In this document: positions 1 to 11,568 of the stretch, in pieces
Layout: the number at the start of each line of letters is the position of its first letter
Position numbering within the stretch: position 1 is the first letter of the stretch
Assembly: GCA_024345305.1 (NCBI GenBank)
Contig: BRON01000020.1
Location: 558,001 to 622,000 of the forward strand
DNA from: Mrakia gelida
Taxonomy: Eukaryota > Basidiomycota > Tremellomycetes > Cystofilobasidiales > Mrakiaceae
Direction of reading: 5' to 3'
DNA length: 64,000 nucleotides
The notes under the pieces: model-generated
The model's database searches: none
What the model saw: the letters and a program-made list of their open reading frames with translations, nothing else
Told to the model about the DNA's origin: nothing
Position numbers and translations under genes: made by a program

Positions 1-351
1 ATCCTCCCATCTCCCACCGTGCTCGACAACTTCCTCAAACCCTGAGCGACGGCCTGTCCTCCTCGTCTCCTGATGGGCAATCCAGAGGGCGCATCCGAGG
101 GGAACAAGGGTAAGAGGACCAAAGGGAGGTACTGGAGGATCATGAGAGCTTTGCTGGAAGGTGCGAAGGAGGGAAGAAACGAGTGAGCTTGAGGAGGGAA
201 GGGAGGAAAGGGAGGGGTGCGAGCTCGCGAATGGATGGATGGAACGGGATGGGACTCACTCGGTCCCACTGAAGGTCGAGAGGTATGAAGTGAGATGAGC
301 GAGTTGTTCCTCGGATAAGGAGAGGGAGGTGATCATCTTGCTGAGGGACAT
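1..351 (-). CDS. PEX11-like peroxisome biogenesis protein (5' part, runs off the window)
   Basis: Two exons are visible. Exon 1 (260-351) opens with an ATG in an A-rich context and ends at a GTGAGT donor. Exon 2 (1-153) starts after TTTCCAG and continues past the window edge. The joined N-terminus is amphipathic and contains DKALMILQYLPLVLLPLF near residue 32, which resembles the DKxLxLxQY signature near the start of PEX11 proteins, which shape and divide peroxisomal membranes. A basic stretch (IRRRGG) follows, as in that family. Only about 80 residues can be read, so the family call is a motif-based inference. A different amphipathic membrane protein is possible. Confidence 0.5.
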
Positions 352-651
352 GTTTGAATGGGTTCGAGATGGTTGGGAGGGAAGGGAGGCAGAGGAAGGG
401 ACGGGAGATTCAGGCGACGAAGGCTCGCTTATCTCGTGCCGGAAGAGAAGAAGAGTTTCTTCTGCTCGTGTTGTTGTTGATTTTCGGGAGCGACGCGTGT
501 ATTGGATAGAGATGGGGACGCTTGAAGTCGAGAGAGAAAAGAGTGGTCGTGAAAAGAGGCATTACAGAACGTCAAACAGAATCGAGAAACGAGAACCAAA
601 CTAAACCGAACGAGATCCACCGGAACCTGACTACCAGAGATGCAGACAAAT
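352..651. other. intergenic: PEX11-like 5' flank and DNAJC9-like 3' flank
   Basis: This stretch lies upstream of the PEX11-like start and downstream of the DNAJC9-like stop, both on the minus strand. It is purine-rich on the plus strand. No gene or strong repeat is visible. It should hold the PEX11-like promoter. Confidence 0.5.
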
Positions 652-2815
652 CTACTTCTTCGCCTTCCCAGCCTTCTTCTTCCCAGCTCCGTTCGACTCA
701 GGTTTCGAAGCAGCATTAGCCCCCTTCCTAGCCATCATCTCGGCTTGAAGTTTCTCGAACGTCGCGTCGTCGATTTCCTGGTTGTCGCGTCGAGAAGGAA
801 GAGGAAGAAGGGGGGGGTCAGTCGGGGGTTTCAAACCGGGAGCGAGAGACAGAGAGAGTACGAGCAAGGCTCTGCTACTCGACTCTAAGTGCGAAGGAGA
901 GAAAAAAGAGAGCTCGAAAAACTCACCTCAGGAGCAGCATGCTCTTCCTCCTCCTCTCCCTTCTTCTTCTTCCCCTTCCCACCCTTCTTTGAACTCGCCG
1001 AAGCAGTCCCTCCAGGTCCGTACTTGGCTTCCATCGACGAGAGGAACGAGTCGGATCGTTTGGCGGCGTTGCGTTGGATGAGAGCTTGGAGGGAGGAGGT
1101 GTCTTCCTCGTCGTCGCCGGCTTCCTCGTTGTCCTGGGAGGGAGAGGGAGAGAGGGAGGGAGAGTCAGCTTGGCGAGTCTGAGTTCGAGTGGCTGGGAAA
1201 TGGTCGGGACCGGTGGGAGCGAAGAGAAGAGGGGAGAGGGAGAGCCGCGTCTTTGCTCGACGAACGACCAGACGCGAGACGCGACCTCACCTCTCTCGAC
1301 CTCCCTCTTTCCCTTCGCATTCCTCCCCAACTCCATCCATCCACCCAACCAAACGAGGGCCGATGGACTCACCTTCTTCCCACCCTTCTTCCCTCCAGCA
1401 GCCTTCTTCTTCTTCTCCGTTGCCTTCCCACTCCCGTAGAACTCATCCCAAACGCCCATCTCCTTCGCCGCCTCCTCCGCCTCCTTGGCCTCCTTCTCAC
1501 CCTCCCTCTTCCTCTTCTTCATCCCCTTCTCATCCTTCTTAGCCTTCGTCCATCCAGGAAGCAGATCGACTTCTTTACGAGCGATGGCAGCGTCGATGAG
1601 TTGGATGAAGCGAGGTTCGTCGAGGTGGGTGGAGTGAGGAATGTGGGAGAGGATGAGGTCGAGGGAACCGCAGTGGGTGAGGTAGGCGGAGAGGAGGTCG
1701 GTGAGTTCTTCGGACGAGCCTGGGGTAGGTGAGAAGAAGGGTGGAGGAGGTGGGTGGTGCGGTCAGTTTGGGAAGAGACGACGGGCGAGGGCTGAGAAGG
1801 CTGAGGGGAGGTTGCCGAGCGCGAAGGAGAGGGATGGAGAACTACAAGAACGAGATTGAGATCGTGGGAGGACTCACCTTGGTACTCCTTCTTCATCTCG
1901 TCCATCTTAGCCTTGGTAACCTTCTCGAAGACCTCCTCAAAGTAGGCTTCCCAGCCCATCTCCTCTCCTTGCGAGAGGAAGGCTGATTCCGAGGTGAGTC
2001 CGGTAGAGTCGTATCTGCGAGAGCGAGGGGTTGGAAACGGCAAAAGTCAGCTCTCTGAGGTCTGCGATGAGCTCCGAAGAGGACAGCGACCTGTAGGTGC
2101 GACAGAAAGACGAGGGGCGAGGAGCAAAGAAAGGGAGGTGAAGGAGGAAGTGGCGAGCTCAAAGGCTCGTTCCACCACTGCCTTCCCGAGCTCTCCCTTC
2201 GAAGAAACGCGAGCTAGGGTTTGAAAGGCAGTGAGCTAGTACAGCAGCCAAGCTCTGTACGAGCTTGCTCCCACGTCACAGGTCTCCCAACGAGCCTCAC
2301 CCTTCCCACCCTCTCACGCTCCCTCGTCCGAGCTCACCACCTTCCCTTCCCTTCCCTCCTCCCTTTCCCACCTCTCCCCCATCCAGCCACCCCACCCACC
2401 CATTCAGAAACAGATCGAGTATAGACCTAAGACTCACCTCTTTCTCCTCCCCTCATCTCTAAGAACGGCATAGGCGAACCCAACCCTCTGGAAGACCTTG
2501 CTCTCCTCGTCCTTCCTGTCCTCGCTCGCGTTCGAGTGCTTGTCAGGATGATGGATCAGAGCGAGTTTCCGGTAGGCTTTCTACAGTTTCAACGTAGCGA
2601 GCATATGAAACGGAGTCGAGTCAGCGACCAGACGAGACCCAGAGGGGTGTAGGGTACGAAACGAAGGGAGAGCAGGGAAGGGGAAGGGGAAGGAGGAAGC
2701 TCACGTTGATCTCAGCTGCCGTGGCTGTCGATTCGACGTTCAGAGTCTTGTAGAGGATATTCTCAACTTCGCCTTCAGGTCCAGGGAAGAACTGCGTGAG
2801 AGGGTCGGCTTCCAT
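652..2815 (-). CDS. DNAJC9-type J-domain co-chaperone
   Basis: At least six exons. The N-terminal exons encode a J domain whose helix II and loop read YRKLALIHHPDKHSN, with the HPD tripeptide that stimulates Hsp70 ATPase. It is followed by a YDSTG turn and a GWEAYFEEVFEKVT segment, then a helical region (SSEELTDLLSAYLTHCGSLD, then HLDEPRFIQLIDAAIAR) that is typical of DNAJC9. In animals DNAJC9 links Hsp70 to histone H3-H4 handling. Later exons are Lys/Glu-rich, and the C-terminus carries FEKLQAEMMARKG, as in the family, before the stop. The start is the ATG at 2813-2815, five codons ahead of the first hydrophobic helix. Nuclear location is inferred from the family and the basic tail. Confidence 0.85.
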
Positions 2816-3277
2816 CGTGGCGAAAAGAGAGAGGTGAAATGGAAGGGGGAGGGGAGGTGGCGGGTGTGGGAGGAGGGAAGGGATGAAGGAGGAACGCGTC
2901 GAGCGAGCTCTTTCATTTCAGCAGCACGTGAGGAAAGTTCGGGACGCGTTTGTTGTTGTTTTTTCGCGTCGAGACCCAAAGAAAATGGTGCAATAGGGCA
3001 AAGAAGATGATGCATTAGATGGTCATAATGATTCGTTACTAAAAAAGGAGGAAATCTGGGAGGAGGGGAAGAAAGAAGGAAGGGAGGGCGGAGTTGGGTC
3101 AGCTCGACGTTGAACAGGTCGTCTTCTGTCCCTTCTCCTTGCCACTTCCTGATATTCTGCTTGACGAAGACTCACCTATGATATGCTCTGGCTCTCCTCT
3201 CAGCGACCAGAAAAACCTTCAGCCTTCCTCTCTCCCCCTCCCTCCTTCAACCGTCTCGACTCTCGAGAGCTCAAAGC

Positions 3278-3583
3278 TCAAACACCCAACTCCTCCTCCT
3301 CCTCCTCCTCCTCAATCCTCCTCTTCGCCTCCCCTCTCTTCGCCCAAGCTCTCCTCCCATTCCACATGAAGAACACAGCCCCTACGAAGAAGGCGAACAC
3401 TAGAAGACCCTGGACGTGCCTCCCTGTGGCGCGTTTGTAGATCGCGAGAAGGACGGTGAGCGAGGAGATGGTCGCCAGAAAGGTTTGAGAGACGCAGTAG
3501 AACTGGAAGACAGGGGAAGCGTGATGACGTTCCTGAGGGGTCAGAGGGGGACCTTTGGGTGGTAGGAGGGGGGAGGAAGACAT
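3278..3583 (-). CDS. small two-span membrane protein, unrecognised
   Basis: A single exon of about 101 codons. It has an N-terminal Pro-rich stretch, then two hydrophobic segments near residues 27-47 and 57-75 separated by a short basic loop (YKRATGRH), then a charged tail with WNGRRAWAKRGEAKRR and a run of eight glutamates before the stop. The topology suggests a hairpin in the ER or another endomembrane. I do not recognise the family. A GTGAGT-like donor and a GAGCTGACC branch motif lie downstream (near 3100-3175), so the transcript may have an intron in its 3' UTR. The call rests on the clean hydrophobic pattern and codon use. Confidence 0.5.
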   Translation of the reverse strand: MSSSPLLPPKGPPLTPQERHHASPVFQFYCVSQTFLATISSLTVLLAIYKRATGRHVQGLLVFAFFVGAVFFMWNGRRAWAKRGEAKRRIEEEEEEEELGV

Positions 3584-4036
3584 TGTGGAGAGGAGAGAAG
3601 GGTGTGAGGGAAGGAGGGAGAGCGACTCGAGCGAGTGAGGGTTAGGAGTCAAAGAAAGATCAGAATAAATAGCCTGAACAGGTCCCTTGTGACAGCGGAC
3701 AGGAACCCTGATCAAGGTTTCGTCTTGAGCTTCAGGACTGGTTATCCAGGCTGAGGGAGATACGGTTGGGTGGTCGTTGGAATCTTTCTTGGGAGGGAAG
3801 GAACGGTCAAGCTCACCTCTTCGCTTTTGGATGAAGTTGAGCTTCGTCCCTCCTGACGACCAGCATGCTCGAGGAGAAGGTTTTTCGTTCGCTTCCAAAC
3901 CCTCACAGAGGACGTTCCATCCTTTCCTACAACCTTTTGCCATTCAGAATCTCTATAATCTCCTCAGTGCCAAGTCAAACGAGCTCCAAACTCGCCTCCT
4001 TCCTCCCTCGAGCTCGACCCTTCCCTCCCTCCTCGA
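3584..4036. promoter_or_regulatory. divergent intergenic region
   Basis: This is the stretch between the minus-strand small membrane protein and the plus-strand MYND gene. It must contain both promoters. No TATA-like element or repeat stands out by eye. Confidence 0.35.
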
Positions 4037-5330
4037 ATGGATCTCACCGTCGACAACCTCGCAAAAGCTCTCTTCGCATCACCGAGGCCGGATTCCGAAG
4101 AGGCTCATCAGCTCGCCTACTCTTTCGTGAGTCCTTCCCTTTTCCCTCTAAGTTACTTCGCCAGCTCTTCCAACTGATCATCGTTCATCGCTCGCTTCCG
4201 CTCCTTCTGTCCATCAGTGCAGGCGAGCCTCTGCCCTCAACAACGATGCAAGAGCCTTCTTCGTAAGTAGAGAGATCTATCGAGCAGGCTTCACTGTTGT
4301 GATCCTGACTTTGGCCTCTTTCGTTGGTGTTCAGAACGAGTTCGCGAGTCTTCATCTCCCAATCGCACTGGCCTTCCTTCGTGCCCATCTGAAGGGTTTA
4401 TCCTTCCACTCCGTCATCGCTCGTTGCCTCATGAAGGTTCATTGGACGGAAGCGTTCGGGAAGTGGGTGAGAGATTCTGGGTACGACGAGGGTGTCAAGC
4501 TCGCGAGGGAAGTGATGGCTTGGATCGACGACGGTTGGCCAATCGACCTCGACGCGGACAGTTTTGTTCGTGTGATCTGCTTCAACCCTCTCGATCCGTC
4601 CAACGAACGTAGCTGATGCTGGTCTTGCTGTTCGTCCCCACCTCTTATAGAAACCTCCTCTCGAAGAACGAGTCGTCACCCTGATCGCCAGCCTCGGACA
4701 TCAACTCAGTTTCGTCCTCTCCATCCTCCAACACCTCCCTCGTCCTTCCGGTCTCGCCTCAGCTACGTCCCTCCTCTCAGCCCTCGGAATGCCTTCCCTA
4801 GGAAGCAAGCTCTCCCCGCTTGGCTTCTACCAGCTGTGCAAGACCTCTCAAGTCCAGGCCGTCATCGGAGGCTTAGGAGAGTTCGCGTTGATCGTTCTCC
4901 CTCACGTCGCCGCTGGTAGTCGCCTTGTCGAGGGCGCGCTCTTTCTACATTCCCTCTGTCAAGAAGCGTCGTGGGTGTGCTGCGAGTCAAAACGATGGCG
5001 CAACGAGTCGCCCTGTTCAGCAATGGCAGAAGGAGAGCAGATGATGGCTTGTGGGAGGGTGAGTCGCTTCGATTTTTTTTGGTCTCTGTTCCTTCCTTTA
5101 CTACCTTGTCTCTCAAACTGACTGTCCTGCGATTCAATCTCCCAATGCCTGATGGCTCGATACTGCTCTCGAGGCTCGTCAACCTCCTCGTTCGTCTTCC
5201 TGAGCCCGCCGGAACTGACTCTGCTCGACCTTTCGTCTGCCGCGTGCGAACAGATCATCAACGAGAGGACTGAAAATGACACAAGCAGACTTGCTTCCGC
5301 CCCACCTGGGATATTCAACGCTTCTCTTGA
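4037..5330 (+). pseudogene. MYND-finger family member with a broken zinc finger (copy A)
   Basis: Exons at 4037-4125, around 4218-4262, 4335-4565 and 4652-5059 give a clean helical protein ending in GEQMMACGR. It aligns by eye with the MYND proteins at 42.1-43.4 and 49.6-50.9 kb. In those, the next exons complete the finger (CGKC, YCS/YCC, DHQRADW, HK, C). Here the matching acceptor is AA instead of AG (5144-5145). The micro-exon still encodes CLMARYCSR, and the last exon reads DHQRED followed by TGA (5271-5273), where the paralogs have Trp. A second TGA (5277-5279) sits where a paralog has Arg. Homology continues past both stops (CFRPTWDI) to 5330. The zinc finger therefore cannot form as in the paralogs. 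A truncated N-terminal product could still be made. Confidence 0.75.
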
Positions 5331-5565
5331 TCGTGCTGGTCGAGGGATCGTTTCGCTGGAAGGAGAGGGAGTCGTTATCGATCTTGATGAAACACTCGCT
5401 TGCTCTCGACGCGTCTCGTCCAGACTTGTTGCTTCTGTTCGTGAAGAGAGTACCATCGCGATTATGCATATCACAATCTAGCGACATCATTCCAAAATAA
5501 GATGGCATGAAACATCGAACACACAGATAAAGGATACGGAGAAACAGAGACGACGACGCGAAGAT
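5331..5565. other. convergent 3' intergenic region
   Basis: A short region between the MYND copy A remnant (plus) and the DUR3 stop (minus). No feature is visible. Confidence 0.4.
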
Positions 5566-8500
5566 CTACTCCTTCGCGACCATGTACTGTCCAGCTCCCT
5601 TGTGGAAGATGTCGAGAGCCAACCCTCGACCAATGTGGGCGAGTCCAGCTCTAGACTCGTACAGAGGGTAGAGGACGACGATGAAGGACTGTGAGGCGAG
5701 AAGAGAAGGCGTGTCAGCGCGCGAGGAACAAGACGAGAAGCGGAAGAGAGACGAGCTGGACTCACGGCGACGAAAGCCCAAACGAGGGCGAGAACGACCC
5801 AGAAGGTAAAGGCCTTCACTCCGAAGACGACTCCCGAGCCAAAGAGAGGGAAGGGGATGAGCTGAAGCGCAAGCAAACCGAGGGTAAGAAGAAGTCAGCA
5901 TCGACGTACGCGTCGAGATCTCAAGAGTGCGCGTCTCGTTCGAACTCACGATGATCAATACGGCGAAGAGACCCAGCGACCAGATCAGAGCGAATCTGAA
6001 GGCCCCATTGAGTGCGACGTAGTCGATCTCGGGGATATCTCCTGTGAACTGGTCTGCAGCTCCCTCTTGTGCAAGCGAAGCAGAAGCAGGATTGACTTTC
6101 TCGTCCGCTGGAGTCTTCGATTCCGGCTCGATAGGAGCAGCGTTGATGGCTTCTTGGTCGACGACGGTGGAGTCTGGGACGTAGTTGAGTCTTCGGGTGA
6201 TGTCGAAGTCGAAGTCCTCGGGAGCGAGGAGGGACCAGGTGATTGAGACGATGCCTCCGGTTCCGAGAGCGACGAGGTCTGCAAGAAGAGACGCGTCAGT
6301 TCGAGTCGTCGGACGAGGCGGAAGAGGTGAGGTAGACTCACTTCCGGAGAGCATCGAGTAGTCCTGGAATAGAGTTTCGATGTTGACGACACCGTCGTTG
6401 AGGGTGGCAGCCGTGACGATCCAGGTGGTCTGAGTCAAGAGACGAGACGATCAGCTCGCGTTCACTTCTTCTTCGACTCGCTCCCACGTATCTTCCACTT
6501 ACCAGAGCGAGAACGAGACCCAAGACGGCGGCGACGGTGCATCCGGTTCGGTTGGCCTTCTTCCAAGTGAGAGCGATGGCGATGGGGACGACGCAGCTTC
6601 CGAGGAGGCAGCCCTAGAGGAGAGGGGAAAGAGCGAGACGAGGTCAGTCCTTCGACGCGACGACTCGCCATCGAAAGCCGGACCGAAGACTCACCATCAG
6701 CTCATAGAGGAATCCCATTGAGATGCCGATGTAGAAGAAGATGGTTCCGGAGATCTGAAAACGGTGGAAGAAAGGAGGTCGAGTGAGCGAAGCTTTGGAC
6801 GCGACGGTGAGACCTCTCGGTCGAAGGGCTCTCGCGTACTCACACCCATAACAGCAGACCATCCGAGAACGGCAAAGTGCGAGGCCCGGATGAGCTGAGC
6901 ATCAGTCGCGTTCTTGTTGCTGATCGCCAAAGGAGATCGAGAAAGAAGATCAGCGACTTGTTCGATCCGCTCGTTCCGGCCCGCGAAGAGACGAAGCAGG
7001 ACTCACATGTAGCGCTTGTAGATGTCGTAAGTGAAGATCGAAGAAACAGCAACCTGTTCGGCTGAGGTGGCGGAGGTGACGGCGAGGCTGAAGGAAAACA
7101 GAGGGACGCATCCGAGTGGAGGTCAGCTCGTCGAGTCCCACGATTTTCGCCACGGGCAGTCTGAGAAAATTAGCAACTCACAAGAGCAGCATCAACATCG
7201 CAACAGCTCCCCCTTTTCCCATCAGAGCAGCGGCAGCGGCAGGAGCAGGAAGGCCCTGTCCGACCTGTTCAGGAGTGAGCTCGACTCCCAGAGCGACGGC
7301 AGCGAGTCCAAGCGTAGTCGAGAGGCCGAAGGGCACCGAGAACCACGCGATTCCACCGAGGAGGAAAGCATTGACGGCTGTTCCGGGGTTGGAGGCGATG
7401 GCTCGCTGGTAGTAGGCTGAGGTGATCCAGCGACGACGAGGAGGTGAGCGAGTTAGTGAGAGGGAAGGACGCGACGACGACTCGACGGGGAACTACAGGA
7501 CGAAAAGACGAACCCTGATCGAGGAAGACCGTCGAAAAGTTACCTGCAAAGAGTAGAGGGAAGGAGGAGTAGAGGGTTTAGTTCGAATTTCCGCACCGCG
7601 TCGAGCCTCGTCCGTGTGACTTTGCTTCTCTCGAAAGCGCGACAAAACTCACCGACGATGTTGAGGATACCGAAGATCAAAGCTCCCTGAGAGCGCATGG
7701 TGAGGTAAGATCCCTTTTAAGATAACGAAGCGTCGAGTCAGCCTCCGAAGAGGTCGAGGATCGAAACGAAATCCCAGAAGAGGCGAAGAAGTGCTGACCT
7801 CGTTGTTGTCGACGACAGGCTTAACGGCAGCGGCGGCGGTCAAGAGCTCGTGCATCTTTCGAGGCGATCCTGATGGATGGAACGCAAGGAAGTAGTCAGC
7901 GTCGAGCGCTGGACGAGGCGAAGCGAGAGACAAGAGAACGAACCGATCGAGTCGCTCGTCGCGTAGACTGTGATCATGAAGAGAAGCAGGATGACGAAGA
8001 GGATGACGGTATGGGTGTAGTCGGCGATGAGAGTTGCCTGTGGGAGGGAGAAAAGAGGTCAGTAACGGTGAAAGATCAAGCGAGTCTCGACGCGACGCGT
8101 CTTCGAGTCTTCGACGGCTCGAAGGATAGAGAAGGGGAGACGTCTACTGACTCGCATTCCACCTGTTGATCAAACGAACGGCGATGTCAGTATGAGAAGG
8201 ATGAAATGGCTGGGAGATCGGAGACGAAGCTCACCGAAGAAAACGTAGATGGCGACGGTGAAAGGCTGCAAAGAGAGGGAGAGGGCGAAGTCAGCGACGC
8301 GAAATCGGGAGAAACGAGGACCCGCACAAAAACTCACGATCAAGAAACAAGCAGCAATCGTGCTCATCCCAGTCAGATCCGTCACCGTAGCAGATCCACC
8401 GAGAACGAGCATCGTCGAGACGATGAAGTTCGTTGACAGTCCGAAGAACAAGAAGACGGCGTGGGTGATCCCTCCTTTCCATCTACAGCCGATGATCTGA

Positions 8501-9582
8501 GGGATAGAAGAGTTCAAGATCAGTCTCCAACGATGCTGCGAGCTTCAACGGCGAAGATGAAGACACACCTCGAGGAAAGTTCGAGCGTAAGGAGCGTTGA
8601 GCTTAAGTTTGGCGGCGATTTGAGCGAAGAGGAGGATCTGAACGGTGGCTCCTGAGGCGTACCAGAAGGGACCACTGATACCGAACTTGTAGGCGACGGC
8701 GGAGGATTGCAAACTGAGGTGAAGGTGGGGGTTGCGAGGAGGAAGAAAGGTCGAGGTTAGCCCGTCGTCTGAGTCTTCCCTCTCGCTCCTCTTCCGCCTT
8801 CCACTTCTCGACTGCCAAAAGCGTTTTCCAGCTCCATATCTGAAGAAGTATGCTCACAGAGTAGCAGCCCAAGTCCAGGCAGAGACGATTCCCTGTTGAG
8901 GATGGAATTTGAAAGGGAGTTAGCTTTGACTTCCGACGTCGACGCGATCTCTTTCCCTCGCCAAGGGTCGCGATAAGAAGAGGACGAACGGTAGCGATGA
9001 GTCCAGGTTTGATGCTCCTGGATAGAGCAACCGTCGGAGAGATTTCGTGTGTCAGCTACAGACGGAAAAGAGGAATGGAATCGCAGGAGAAAGAGAGACG
9101 AGGGAGGAGGAGGCGAGGGAGGGAGCGAGCGAGGTGAGCTCGAACGAACCTCGAAGCACTCGCAAACTCGTCCGAGCTGATCACAGCACCTCCAGAGTAT
9201 CGTTTTTGCTACATGAGAGTACCAAGAGCGAAACGGAAGAAGCAGGAGGAGGTCAGCTTCGACGAGGAAGGGTGAGAAGAACGAAGGGAAACCTCGTCTT
9301 CGTCGGCCGATGCGTCTGAGCTCGTTCAGGAAGGGAAGGTTTCGACGTACGAGGAAGGTGATGAAGACGATGAAGGCAGAGAAACAGAGTGACATACCGA
9401 CGACGAAAGCTGGAGAATGGGGGCAAACAATCAAGAAGAGAAGGGATGGTCAGTTAGAGCTCAAGATGGACGAACGAGTGTCGGATCGAAAGGTCGCCCT
9501 CCTCCTCTCCTCTGCTTCCCTCGAGACAAAGATCTGACTCACCATACCCGACTCCCTGACTGAGAATAGCTTCTCCTGCCAT
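5566..9582 (-). CDS. DUR3: DUR3-type urea/cation symporter
   Basis: A member of the sodium:solute symporter superfamily that takes up urea, and in yeast polyamines, at the plasma membrane. About 17 short exons can be joined. The N-terminus reads LSQGVGYG, matching the family start, followed by TM segments FVVGMSLCFSAFIVFITFL and later ones containing FGISGPFWYASGATVQI, LTGMSTIAACFL, MGKGGAVAMLMLLFLAV, TSATSAEQVAVSSIFTYDIY and ISMGFLYELMG. All are landmarks of fungal Dur3. The FDFDITRRLNY cytosolic segment and a final pair of TMs lead to the stop at 5566. The likely start is the ATG at 9580-9582, two residues before GEAILSQG. An in-frame open stretch runs upstream to an ATG at 10053 but is Ser/Pro/Arg-rich and unlike the family. 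Nitrogen catabolite control is expected from the family, but no site was assigned. Confidence 0.92.
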
Positions 9583-10062
9583 AACGTAGTTCGAAAGGAG
9601 GTGGTGGGAGAGAAGAGAAAGGGGGAAGAGAGGGAGAGAAGAAGGTCGGCGTTGCGAGTCGAGTCGAAGTCGACTTTCACTTCGGCAGTTTCCCTTGGGA
9701 CCCTTGGGTCGGCGAGGTTTCATTCGTGATAGATAGGGAATCGTGCTTGAATCAGCATTCCGAAGAGGTATAGGGGGGATGAATTGGAAGCGAGAGATAA
9801 GGACTTCCTTGGAGGTCGAAGAGAGAGGACCGGCGAGAGGTCGCGATGCGACGCGTCGTCCCTTCTGCCCTCGAGCTGAGCGTCGAGTAAGAGTCGACGA
9901 AGTAGCCCTACTAGGGGGTAATCCTCGAACCATCCTCCGATAATTCAGCTCTGTGGTCCAGATGAAAGGTTGAGCCGAAGAGATCGAAGCGGGAAGGAAG
10001 TTCGAGGACGCCGGCGATGGTGGGATGGTGGGAGGAGGAGAACGAAGGGGCATCTCAGACAC

Positions 10063-10272
10063 GAACTCCCCAGCAGAAGAGGAGACTATCCTGACATCCC
10101 TCGAGGGTGTAGAGTTCAGCCTCGACGTCTAGACGGCGAGCTCTGAGCAAGGGATGAACGCTCGAGCTCCAACATCCCACCAACGCCCTTCTGTTTCCTC
10201 TCTCGAGAGATGGAAGAGAGAGAAAGAAAGGAAGAAGATAAAGAGGAAGGGGAGGACAGGCATCTTCTTCGA

Positions 10273-10303
<31 letters not shown>

Positions 10304-10990
10304 AGGTGGATGGAGAGATAGAGAGAAGAAGGAAAGGGGAGGAAGAGCGAGCTCGGGAGGAGCCGACTGCTGATATCGACCGTCGCCTTCGCTCCTCTGA
10401 CTTGACTGAACCGGAGGTCAACACCAGCGAGAGGAAGCATGAAGCGATGATCAAGTAGCACTCAGCCTTCTCTAGCTGATGCTTTCCTGTCGGATGGATC
10501 GTGGGTGTTGGGAGGGAGACGAAGAGGTGAGCTCGTCCTGAGCTCGTCCTCCTTCTTCCCTCCTCCTCGTCGCTTCCGTCGTTCCCTCCTCTGCAAATCT
10601 TCAACTTCCATCGACAATTGCCCTCGCTCCTCAATCAAGATCACGCACCCTTTTCCCTCTCAAGATCTCCTCACTATCTCTCCCAGCTCGACGCAGGGGG
10701 CCAGAAACACGTGAGCGCCTCGTCGCTCGAAAAGCTCACCTCGTTTTTCAGCCCTCCCTCCTTCCTTCCTCTCTCCTCCATCACCTCTAGCCTCGACTCC
10801 CTCAAGACCCCTTCAAGCCTTCTCCTTTCTTTTCCCTTCTTGCTCCCATGTTGTCCAACTCACTCTCTGAAAACGTGAGCACCTCTTCTCTTCCTTGCTG
10901 CCTCCTTCGCCCTCCTCCCTCGCCCTCCCTCCCTCCCTCCCCTCCCCATCCCTTCCAACACCTCAACCACCTTGCGATGAAGAGAGATAT
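10063..10990. other. no confident gene; GA-rich upstream region
   Basis: This stretch is upstream of DUR3 and downstream of the small minus-strand gene at 11 kb. It contains a GA microsatellite (10273-10297) and polypyrimidine runs near 10910-10950. Several GTGAGC donor-like and CTCAC branch-like motifs occur on both strands (for example near 10732 and 10876), but no set of exons could be joined into a convincing protein. An unresolved small gene is possible. Confidence 0.4.
10273..10297. repeat. (AG)n microsatellite
   Basis: An uninterrupted AG dinucleotide run of about 25 nt is seen directly in the plus strand. Confidence 0.95.
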
Positions 10991-11568
10991 TCACACTGTC
11001 TGCCAGCGGAAGAGCTTCATAACCTCCCCGCGATGTAGATAATCCACAACGGTATCTGATGCATCCCTCACCAACCACCTACCTTCGACCCACCCAAAAA
11101 TCTCGAGCGACGAACGAACGAACGAAGGAAGACGAACAGCTTTACTGACTCTCCTCTTTCCTCTTCTTCCTCTTCTTTGCGAACAGTGATCATGACCTTG
11201 TTGTCTGCCCCCTGAAACTTTTACTTGCTTGTGTTCGTGCTGGTAGCGGAGACGAGGATGGGTTAGGAGGGAAGAAGGAGGAGGAGACTTGGAGGAGAGA
11301 CGAGATCCGATGTTCGCTTGCAGACCCAAATTTTGCGCTCAGGCTGAGAAAGAACGAACGAAGCTTCAGCAGAGGCGAGGGTGCTGGTGTGCTAGGAGAT
11401 GGAGAGAGCTGGGATGAGATTGGCTGCTGGAGAACGAGCTGAAGACGAGCGAAGGAGGTGAGGTGAGGCGAGGGAGGGCAGGGCTGAAAGTTGTCGAGCG
11501 AAAGAGCGATCGTTGTCGTTCGTTATCGAGCTCGCTCTGATCGCACAAGAATTTTGGACGATTGACAT
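10991..11568 (-). CDS. small multi-exon gene, unrecognised
   Basis: Exon fragments with coding character lie in order on the minus strand. The first starts at an ATG (11566-11568) and reads MSIVQNSCAIRASS, an N-terminus rich in Ser/Arg that could be a mitochondrial presequence. Later fragments read PERKIWVCKRTSDLV and GADNKVMITVRKEEEEEERG (after a TTTCAG acceptor). The last exon reads EIFGWVEGRWLVRDASD and ends GEVMKLFRWQTV before the stop at 10991. Exon joins between the first two fragments could not be fixed. The function is unknown. Confidence 0.35.

Noticed and set aside
4037..5330. RIP as an established cause of the copy A damage
   Set aside because: Only three diagnostic changes are visible. 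They fit C-to-T change but do not show a context bias, so the mechanism stays a hypothesis.
9050..9320. Plus-strand ORF within the DUR3 region as a separate gene
   Set aside because: It overlaps DUR3 exons and introns on the other strand and is Glu/Arg-rich low-complexity sequence typical of shadows in this genome.
10210..10458. Glu/Arg-rich ORF over the GA repeat
   Set aside because: It arises from the AG microsatellite and purine-rich flanks. No splice logic or conserved-looking segment was found.
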